The translations under genes were made by a program, and so were the position numbers. A stretch of DNA of 6,510 bases, taken from positions 1 through 6,510 of the forward strand of contig CAZPRQ010000053.1 of assembly GCA_964589415.1 (NCBI GenBank), written 5' to 3'. The notes under the pieces were generated by a model that saw only the letters and a list, made by a program, of their open reading frames with translations, was not told where the DNA came from and searched no databases. Source of the stretch: CAZPRQ01 sp964589415. Lineage in GTDB: Bacteria > Patescibacteriota > Doudnabacteria > UBA920. This document shows, piece by piece, positions 1-3,888 of this stretch. How positions within the stretch are numbered: the first letter of the stretch is position 1; each line of letters begins with the position of its first letter.

Positions 1-2
1 GT

Positions 3-125
3 TTAGACAGTATTGAGCTCGTTCCCATAATAATTGAAAACTACTCTACTCCCCGCCCAGCTACACCCGAAGAAACAAAAAAAATCCTCGAAAGGATTGG
101 TGAAACGAATGCTCTTTTGAAATAA
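3..125 (+). CDS. C-terminal end of an unidentified protein (partial)
   Basis: An open frame runs from the left edge to a TAA stop and gives the last 40 residues of a protein whose start is outside the window. The residues look like real coding sequence: a hydrophobic stretch VPIIIENY, a Pro-rich turn (STPRPATPEE), then a charged amphipathic helix (TKKILERIGETNALLK). I do not recognise the family. It ends eight bases before a strong GC-rich hairpin that faces the convergent small gene at 179-337, so the two genes appear to share a termination site. It could also be a chance open frame, but the helix-like C-terminus and the position of the hairpin argue for a real gene end. Confidence 0.55.
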   Translation, partial: LDSIELVPIIIENYSTPRPATPEETKKILERIGETNALLK

Positions 126-132
126 ATCGGAA

Positions 133-158
133 GGCGGTGCGCTGTCACTCGCACCGCC
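133..158. terminator. GC-rich terminator hairpin between convergent genes
   Basis: GGCGGTGCG (133-141) and CGCACCGCC (150-158) form a perfect 9-bp stem with an 8-base loop. Read on the minus strand the stem is followed by TTCCGATTTATTT, a moderately U-rich tail, so it best serves the small minus-strand gene ending at 179. Read on the plus strand it follows the stop at 125 but lacks a T-run, so termination in that direction would be weak. Confidence 0.7.
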
Positions 159-178
159 CTAGCTGTTGCTGACAAGTC

Positions 179-337
179 TCAAAGACGATGACGATCTCGA
201 CGGCTGTCCCGCAAATATCCATCAGGTATGCCCGAATACCTGATACTCTGAATTCGGCGAGCCTCGCGTTGTTGTCTTTGTAAAACTCGCCGGTGCCGTA
301 TCTTCAGACGATTCTCGGAATCGTGATGTTTGGGCAT
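179..337 (-). CDS. Small Arg-rich basic protein, 52 residues, family unknown
   Basis: This ORF has a complete expression context. A near-perfect Shine-Dalgarno AAGGAGGTGA (346-355) sits 8 bases before the ATG at 337, a sigma70-like promoter lies at 382-410, and the TGA stop is followed by a strong hairpin. The protein has 14 Arg, 2 Lys and 4 His against 6 acidic residues. It shows an Arg/Gln-rich helical stretch (RRVLQRQQREARRIQ) at about residues 16-30, a turn around SGIPDG, and an Arg/Asp-rich tail (RDSRRDRHRL). No signal peptide, membrane segment or Cys is present. The charge suggests binding to RNA, ribosomes or DNA, but that is inference and I do not recognise the family. The DNA also contains internal inverted repeats (221-244 and 308-324), so a structured or dual-function RNA is an alternative. 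TGA as its stop fits the standard code. Confidence 0.72.
   Translation of the reverse strand: MPKHHDSENRLKIRHRRVLQRQQREARRIQSIRYSGIPDGYLRDSRRDRHRL
221..244 (-). repeat. Perfect inverted repeat inside the small basic ORF
   Basis: ATCAGGTAT (221-229) and ATACCTGAT (236-244) form a perfect 9-bp stem with a 6-base loop, inside the codons for IRYSGIPDG. A second hairpin with 7-bp arms (ACGATTC / GAATCGT, 308-324, 3-base loop) lies near the start of the same ORF. Two clean stems in 159 bp are more than expected by chance and suggest the transcript is structured. Confidence 0.5.
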
Positions 338-345
338 TTCTGATT

Positions 346-355
346 TCACCTCCTT
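346..355 (-). promoter_or_regulatory. Strong Shine-Dalgarno that sets the start of the 52-residue protein
   Basis: AAGGAGGTGA on the minus strand is complementary to ten bases of the usual 16S anti-SD tail and ends 8 bases before the ATG. It is by far the best ribosome binding site in the window. It rules out the longer overlapping frame that would begin at a TTG at 410 and read straight through this site. Confidence 0.85.
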
Positions 356-381
356 CCCTTGCTGAATTTTGTTTGTTCTTT

Positions 382-410
382 AGGATACTCTCTCTCTGGA
401 TAAAAATCAA
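382..410 (-). promoter_or_regulatory. Candidate sigma70 promoter for the small basic protein
   Basis: On the minus strand, TTGATT (405-410, 4/6 to the -35 consensus) is separated by exactly 17 bases from TATCCT (382-387, 4/6 to the -10 consensus). Transcription would begin near 375, leaving about 38 bases of leader that contain the Shine-Dalgarno. The spacer is a CT/GA dinucleotide-rich run. Confidence 0.5.
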
Positions 411-416
411 GGTCTA

Positions 417-445
417 GGGATCCCTCGACTTCGCTCGGGATGACA
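417..445. repeat. Dispersed intergenic repeat of the GGGATCCCTCGA...CGGGATGACA type
   Basis: The block begins with a palindrome AGGGATCCCT (416-425), continues through CTTCGCTC and ends with GGGATGACA. From memory this is a repeat type scattered between genes in many uncultured-bacterium assemblies. It is markedly more GC-rich than the AT-rich DNA around it. It lies between the divergent promoters of the small basic gene and topA. No second copy exists in this window, so its repeat status rests on recognition rather than on a comparison made here. Confidence 0.5.
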
Positions 446-475
446 TCTCTTTTATATAAATTATTGTGATGTCAT

Positions 476-504
476 TTGACAGAAAAAATTTTTATGGTTA
501 AACT
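476..504 (+). promoter_or_regulatory. Candidate promoter upstream of topA
   Basis: TTGACA (476-481, perfect -35) is followed after 17 bases by TAAACT (499-504, 4/6 to -10). A second possible -10, TATAAT (540-545, perfect), lies nearer the gene but has no good -35 at the right distance. The stretch 446-594 is otherwise AT-rich, with no gene and no convincing ribosome binding site before the topA ATG. Confidence 0.45.
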
Positions 505-594
505 CTCCAAAGTAAACTCATAATGAGCAATTGACAACTTATAATGATTGCATCGGATAAAAGTTATGGGTTATAAATTATTAGTCATCAGTTC

Positions 595-2934
595 ATGAGC
601 AAGCCTCTTATTATAGTAGAAAGTCCAACCAAGGCTAAAACCATCACTCGCTTTACCGCGGGAGCTTTTAATGTGGAAGCGAGCATGGGCCATGTGCGGG
701 ATTTGCCCAAAAGCAAAATGGGGGTAGATACCCAAGCAAACTTTGAGCCCCACTATTTAGTGCCGGTTAAAGCCAAGCCGGTAATTGCGGAACTCAAAAA
801 ACTTGCCAAAAATGCCACGGAAATAATATTAGCGACTGATGAAGACCGCGAAGGCGAGGCTATTTCGTGGCATTTGGCCGAAGCTTTGGGCCTTAAAATG
901 GACAACCCCAAACAGCCGGTAAAGCGCATTGCTTTCCACGAAATCACCAAAACTGCTATAGAACACGCGCTTAAAAATCCCCGCTCTATAGATATGAACC
1001 TGGTAGACGCCCAACAGGCGCGAAGAATACTAGATAGATTAGTAGGCTACGAATTATCGCCGTTTTTGTGGCGCAAAATCCGCTTTGGACTTTCTGCGGG
1101 GCGCGTACAATCCGTTGCTGTGAGGTTAGTAGTTGAACGTGAACGCGAAATCACAGCCTTCAAGCAGGAAGAATACTGGAGCGTAGAAGCGAAGCTATCA
1201 AAATTTTCCTCCCCTGGCGAGGGGAGGGTGCCCCGACCTGTCGGGGCGGGAGAGGTTGATGATGAACGCACTTTCGTCGCCAAGCTCCACGAAATCAACG
1301 GCAAAAAACTGGGCAAAATGGATGTGAATAACGAAGCAGATGCCAAAAAAATTGTGTCGGATTTAACCGGAGCCGAATACCAAATCAAAGACATCCAAAC
1401 CAAGGAAGTAAACCGAAATCCGGCCGCGCCTTTTACCACATCCACAATGCAACAGGAAGCGGCAAGAAAGCTGGGCTTTAGCGCCAAACAAACCATGATG
1501 CTGGCCCAAAGACTTTACGAGGGGGTGGAACTCGGGGCTGAAGGCCACACCGGACTTATTACCTATATGCGCACGGACAGCTTGAATCTTGCCCAGTCGG
1601 CACTAGATGGGATACATAAAGAAATTTTAAGCATTTTTGGCAAAGAGTACACGCTGGAAAAACCTAAAACTTATGCCAATAAATCCAAAGGCGCCCAGGA
1701 AGCGCACGAAGCCATTCGTCCGACTGAAGTTTCCAGAAAACCCGAGGATGTTAAAGAATTTTTAGACAGAAACCAGCTTAGGCTTTATGACCTTATTTGG
1801 AAGCGCACCATAGCCTGCCAAATGGCTCCGGCTATTTTAGAACAAACCGCGGTGGATATTAGCGCGGCAAAATCTTTATCGACCTCTCCCCGACCCTCCC
1901 CAAGTCCTGGGGAGGGAGCTAATAAGGAATATCTATTCCGAGCCAACGGACAAATTGTAAAATTTGACGGTTTTATCCGCGCTTATACCGAAGGCACAGA
2001 CGAAAAAGCCGAGGACGAAATTGAAGGCAGTCTCCCTGAATTATCAAAAGACGAAAAACTCAAACTCCACGAACTGCTCCCCTTGCAGCATTTTACCGAA
2101 CCTCCCCCCCGCTACACGGACGCCACGCTGATTAAAGCCCTAGAAGCCCACGGCGTAGGCCGGCCTTCTACTTACGCGCCCACACTTACGACCATTCAGG
2201 ACAGAGGTTATGTGGAAAAAATTGAAAAAAAATACCACCCCTCCGAAGAAGGCATTTTAGTCAACGATTTACTTGTTGAGCATTTCCCGGAAACCGTGGA
2301 TATTAATTTTACTTCCCACATTGAAGAAGAGTTAGATGACATTGCCGAAGGCAAAATTAAATGGCAGGAAGTCTGCAAGGAATTCTATGGCCCGTTTAAA
2401 AAACATTTGGATGAAAAAATGGAAAGCGTGGAAAAGCAAACAGAAATTTCCACCACACCCTGCGCGCACTGCGGTAAAATGATGATAATAAAATTCGGGC
2501 GCAACGGAAAATTCCTCGCCTGCCCGGATCCGGAAAGCAAAATTACCCAGCCCATGCCCGAGGAAAAGGCAAAGATTGATGAGCTGACCGCAAAGACAAA
2601 GGACGAAAAATGCCCGATTTGCGGCGGGGAGATGAGCGTAAAACGCGGACGGTTTGGGTTTTTCCTGGGTTGCAAAAGGTATCCGGAATGCAAAGGCATT
2701 TCTAAAATTTGGAACAAAACCGGCTTTAAATGCCCAAACTGTTCCATCGGAGACGTCGTAGAACGGAAATCCCGCGGACGCGGAAAAACCTTTTTTGCCT
2801 GCAACCGCTTCCCTGACTGCAACTTTATTATGAATACCAAACCCGAAAACCAGCAACAGCTTGATGAGGCTTTGCAACATTGGAAGGACAATCCTCCAAA
2901 ACCGAGGAAAGTATATAAAAAGAAAACCGAGTAA
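595..2934 (+). CDS. topA: DNA topoisomerase I (type IA), omega protein
   Basis: TopA relaxes negatively supercoiled DNA by cutting one strand through a 5'-phosphotyrosine link and passing the other. The Toprim domain is at about residues 3-118, with the acidic residues expected for the Mg site: Glu9 (IIVESPTKAKTI) and Asp82/Asp84/Glu86 in TDEDREGEA. The catalytic Tyr is Tyr324 in ITYMRTDS. HGVGRPSTYAPT (519-530) is a further family signature. The C-terminus has three zinc-ribbon repeats. The second (C673, C676, C693, C699) and third (C713, C716, C736, C742) are complete. The first (C623, C626, C643) lacks its fourth Cys, with Ser648 in its place. At 779 residues it falls between short and long homologues. 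Two GC-rich repeats lie in frame at about codons 205-220 and 429-441. The start gives the usual N-terminus MSKPLIIVESP, although no Shine-Dalgarno precedes it. It is a single-gene unit closed by its own terminator. Confidence 0.98.
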   Translation: MSKPLIIVESPTKAKTITRFTAGAFNVEASMGHVRDLPKSKMGVDTQANFEPHYLVPVKAKPVIAELKKLAKNATEIILATDEDREGEAISWHLAEALGLKMDNPKQPVKRIAFHEITKTAIEHALKNPRSIDMNLVDAQQARRILDRLVGYELSPFLWRKIRFGLSAGRVQSVAVRLVVEREREITAFKQEEYWSVEAKLSKFSSPGEGRVPRPVGAGEVDDERTFVAKLHEINGKKLGKMDVNNEADAKKIVSDLTGAEYQIKDIQTKEVNRNPAAPFTTSTMQQEAARKLGFSAKQTMMLAQRLYEGVELGAEGHTGLITYMRTDSLNLAQSALDGIHKEILSIFGKEYTLEKPKTYANKSKGAQEAHEAIRPTEVSRKPEDVKEFLDRNQLRLYDLIWKRTIACQMAPAILEQTAVDISAAKSLSTSPRPSPSPGEGANKEYLFRANGQIVKFDGFIRAYTEGTDEKAEDEIEGSLPELSKDEKLKLHELLPLQHFTEPPPRYTDATLIKALEAHGVGRPSTYAPTLTTIQDRGYVEKIEKKYHPSEEGILVNDLLVEHFPETVDINFTSHIEEELDDIAEGKIKWQEVCKEFYGPFKKHLDEKMESVEKQTEISTTPCAHCGKMMIIKFGRNGKFLACPDPESKITQPMPEEKAKIDELTAKTKDEKCPICGGEMSVKRGRFGFFLGCKRYPECKGISKIWNKTGFKCPNCSIGDVVERKSRGRGKTFFACNRFPDCNFIMNTKPENQQQLDEALQHWKDNPPKPRKVYKKKTE
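1207..1255 (+). repeat. GC-rich palindromic repeat embedded in frame in topA
   Basis: There are two hairpins in tandem: CCTCCCCT/AGGGGAGG (1208-1215 and 1220-1227, 4-base loop) and CCCCGA/TCGGGG (1231-1236 and 1241-1246, 4-base loop). They encode about residues 205-220, a Gly/Pro/Arg-rich stretch (SSPGEGRVPRPVGAGE) wedged between SVEAKLSKF and ERTFVAKLHEINGK, which in ordinary TopA proteins are close together. The composition differs sharply from the neighbouring A/T-rich codons. I infer insertion of a dispersed repeat into a surface loop, keeping the reading frame. Confidence 0.7.
1881..1918 (+). repeat. Second GC-rich palindromic repeat embedded in frame in topA
   Basis: CCCTCCCCA (1894-1902) pairs with TGGGGAGGG (1908-1916) around a 5-base loop. 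The surrounding block encodes TSPRPSPSPGEGA (about residues 430-442), placed between the strands VDISAA and KEYLFRANGQ where standard TopA has a short turn. Both topA inserts encode the peptide SPGEG and have CCTGG(C/G)GAGGG at the DNA level, so they look like members of one repeat family read in the same frame. Confidence 0.7.
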
Positions 2935-2951
2935 GTTTACTCGGTTTTTTT
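2923..2951. terminator. Symmetric bidirectional terminator shared by topA and a convergent ORF
   Basis: AAAACCGAGTAA (2923-2934) and TTACTCGGTTTT (2937-2948) are exact reverse complements separated by two bases; a realistic hairpin opens the innermost pair to give an 11-bp stem and a 4-base loop. A run of seven T (2945-2951) follows on the plus strand, and TTTTCTTTTT follows on the minus strand. The left arm is the last four codons of topA (Lys-Thr-Glu-stop). The right arm, read on the minus strand, is the same four codons of the ORF at 2937-3071. Confidence 0.9.
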
Positions 2952-3071
2952 CTCCGGATCTTTTATTATTTTTTGAGTTTCTCTACGAATTTGATTATCC
3001 AAATATTTGATAACATTGAATAGTTTGTCCCATGCTTCAGGATTTTTTCCTTGACCCCGCCTTTTTTGCAT
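2937..3071 (-). CDS. Short hypothetical protein or truncated gene remnant (44 codons)
   Basis: From an ATG at 3071 the frame reads MQKRRGQGKNPEAWDKLF, continues as a hydrophilic helix (NVIKYLDNQIRRETQKIIKD) and ends PEKKTE-stop in the shared terminator. The residues after codon 8 look strongly protein-like (amphipathic, charged helix, single Trp) and unlike antisense noise. The terminator serves this strand too, which supports a genuine gene end. However, there is no Shine-Dalgarno, the ATG lies in the loop of the 60-nt palindrome at 3040-3099, and the frame meets a TGA seven codons upstream. The likeliest reading is the C-terminal part of a formerly longer gene cut off by arrival of the palindrome. 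A short intact gene is possible. No family recognised. Confidence 0.45.
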   Translation of the reverse strand: MQKRRGQGKNPEAWDKLFNVIKYLDNQIRRETQKIIKDPEKKTE

Positions 3072-3099
3072 CAAAAGGGCGGGGTCAAATCAAAAATCC
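3040..3099. repeat. 60-nt interrupted palindrome, TTGACCCCGCC type
   Basis: The inner arms TTGACCCCGCC (3051-3061) and GGCGGGGTCAA (3078-3088) pair perfectly, and the stem continues through a T-run opposite GAAAA (one wobble) to a 6-base loop. After a 3x3 internal loop, the outer arms GGATTTTT (3040-3047) and AAAAATCC (3092-3099) add 8 bp. The element is GC-rich at its core inside AT-rich DNA and resembles a REP or MITE-like unit. It overlaps the first third of the ORF at 2937-3071 and one arm of the next terminator. Confidence 0.75.
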
Positions 3100-3114
3100 C
3101 CAAGCTGATTGGGG
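3092..3114 (-). terminator. Rho-independent terminator downstream of the transposase gene
   Basis: On the minus strand CCCCAA (3109-3114) pairs with TTGGGG (3098-3103) around a 5-base loop and is followed by ATTTTTGATTT. It lies just past the palindrome that closes the RAYT locus. Its T-run doubles as the outer arm of the 60-nt palindrome, so the two structures are mutually exclusive in RNA. Confidence 0.65.
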
Positions 3115-3120
3115 ACACAA

Positions 3121-3157
3121 CTAGAGGGTCATCCTCTCCGAGAGGATGACCCTCTAG
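3121..3157. repeat. REP-like palindrome, copy 1 (3' side of the RAYT gene)
   Basis: CTAGAGGGTCATCCTCTC (3121-3138) and its exact reverse complement (3140-3157) surround a single central base. The perfect 37-base palindrome shares its 16-bp inner arm sequence with the copy at 3823-3867. The CTAG at one end supplies the in-frame TAG that ends the relic RAYT tail. Confidence 0.9.
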
Positions 3158-3269
3158 GCTTGATCTAACAATAAACGCTGAATATCTTTCCGCTGCTTAA
3201 TTTTCTCGTAAGACCCTCCACAAATTGCTTATATTAAGCTCGGCCGGAAAACATTCCTAAAATAAATTC
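3154..3269 (-). pseudogene. Frameshifted C-terminal tail of the RAYT gene
   Basis: Beyond the RAYT stop the expected C-terminus can be pieced together from other frames. EFILGMFSGRA is read in a second frame (3269-3237). A TAA nonsense codon (3234-3236) stands where a sense codon is expected. YKQFVEG continues in the same frame (3233-3213). SYEKIKQRKDIQRLLLDQA then follows in a third frame (3213-3157) to a TAG at 3154-3156. Joined after GTLCNK, this reads like the usual end of Patescibacteria RAYTs (GTLC, hydrophobic segment, aromatic-FVE, then an EKIKxRKD helix). That implies one indel near 3269-3274, one nonsense change and one indel near 3213-3219. The family resemblance is from memory; the open segments themselves are seen directly. 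Confidence 0.7.
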
Positions 3270-3796
3270 TTATTGCATAAAGTCCCTTGCCTTAAACCCA
3301 AATAATCTTTGTAACTGCTCCAAGTGTAATCTTCCAAATTGGAAACCAGACCAGCCACTTTTGGATTTTCATGAATATAAGCGGAAAGCCAAGTTAAATA
3401 ACTATCATGTTCAACTAATACAGCTTTGTACTGATCCTGAAATACATGCCCAACACGCTCATATTTTTTATTGAAATAAACCGAATAGCTCGTACAAACA
3501 CGAGCTATTAGTTTGCTTATGCTAAGATTGGTGAGTTGCTTAATTAATAAATGAAAATGATTCGGCATTAAGCAGTACGCAAGCAAGTTAAAGCTTCCTG
3601 GCGGTAATGGTTTTCTTATATAACCTCCTATCGAGGGCTTAGTTTGGACTTTATCGGGCCAAAGATATTCTTTTAAACGCATTAAAAAGAAACGACGATC
3701 ATCGTCATCCAAAAATATATCTTGTTTGCCCTCACCCCGGTTATAAAGATGATAGCACTGGCCTGAAGCAAAGTTTTTGTAGTCTCGATACCTCAT
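3257..3796 (-). CDS. REP-associated tyrosine transposase (Y1/HUH family), C-terminally truncated
   Basis: RAYTs are single-strand DNA nucleases related to IS200/IS605 TnpA that recognise and mobilise REP palindromes through a 5'-phosphotyrosine intermediate. From the ATG at 3796 the 179-residue protein begins with the usual CYHLYNRGEGKQDIF element (14-28). The HUH pair is H80/H82 in LMPNHFHLLIKQ, then GHVFQDQYKAVLVE (116-129), and the probable nucleophile Tyr140 in AYIHENP. All core motifs are present, so the catalytic fold looks intact. The ORF stops at LCNKNLF, about 44 residues short of the reconstructed tail. An in-frame TTG at 3820 would add eight residues, but it lies in the repeat tract and gives an unusual N-terminus; neither start has a Shine-Dalgarno. 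It is co-directional with the ndh operon, 92 bases beyond its last gene. It is probably a decaying copy; activity is unknown. Confidence 0.85.
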   Translation of the reverse strand: MRYRDYKNFASGQCYHLYNRGEGKQDIFLDDDDRRFFLMRLKEYLWPDKVQTKPSIGGYIRKPLPPGSFNLLAYCLMPNHFHLLIKQLTNLSISKLIARVCTSYSVYFNKKYERVGHVFQDQYKAVLVEHDSYLTWLSAYIHENPKVAGLVSNLEDYTWSSYKDYLGLRQGTLCNKNLF

Positions 3797-3808
3797 AGTG
3801 CTGAGACT

Positions 3809-3867
3809 AGAGAGGGTCAACCAGAGAGGGTCATCCTCTCCGTTTCTCCGAGAGGATGACCCTCTCT
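3809..3867. repeat. REP-like palindrome, copy 2 (5' side of the RAYT gene), with extra half-arm
   Basis: AGAGAGGGTCATCCTCTC (3823-3840) pairs perfectly with its reverse complement (3850-3867) around a 9-base spacer. The spacer contains a duplicated TCTCCG (TCTCCGTTTCTCCG), as if copy 1's one-base centre had expanded by slippage. Just before it, AGAGAGGGTCA (3809-3819) repeats the beginning of the left arm at a 14-base period. The element lies 21 bases after the HAD gene stop and overlaps the promoter and leader position of the RAYT gene. Confidence 0.88.
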
Positions 3868-3888
3868 TACTCTCTTACTAAACTGTAC

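Larger units (their letters stand above)
3121..3867 (-). mobile_element. RAYT locus bounded by paired REP-like palindromes
   Basis: A REP-associated tyrosine transposase gene is bracketed by two copies of one palindrome (3121-3157 and 3823-3867). Each copy has an 18-bp arm pair built on the core GAGGGTCATCCTCTC. The distal copy even supplies the stop codon of the ancestral transposase frame. The arrangement matches RAYT/REP loci, in which the transposase is usually single-copy and acts on short palindromes elsewhere in the genome. I see no target-site duplication and no typical IS200/IS605 subterminal cleavage motif, so autonomous transposition of the whole block is uncertain. Confidence 0.65.

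Noticed and set aside
222..410. Minus-strand frame of 62 codons starting with TTG
   Set aside because: It reads through the strong Shine-Dalgarno of the 52-residue ORF, begins at the -35 element of its promoter and has no ribosome binding site of its own.
411..594. Riboswitch or T-box leader before topA
   Set aside because: The stretch is AT-rich with no conserved aptamer-like motif that I can recognise. Only a repeat and weak promoter elements are visible.
753..2891. Several minus-strand frames of 60-180 codons opposite topA
   Set aside because: They are antisense shadows of a clearly functional gene, rich in Phe/Ser/Cys as expected from the complement of topA, without start signals or known motifs.
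3154..3274. Programmed ribosomal frameshifting at the RAYT 3' end
   Set aside because: Two shifts plus a separate nonsense codon would all have to be bypassed, and no slippery heptamer with a downstream structure is evident at the first shift. Decay or sequencing error is simpler.
3797..3820. Upstream TTG start for the RAYT gene, adding eight residues
   Set aside because: The added codons lie in the repeat tract next to the palindrome, and the ATG at 3796 gives an N-terminus spacing typical of the family. It is not fully excluded, as neither start has a Shine-Dalgarno.
3121..3867. CRISPR-like repeat pair
   Set aside because: There are only two palindrome copies about 700 bases apart with a gene between them, no regular spacers and no cas genes.
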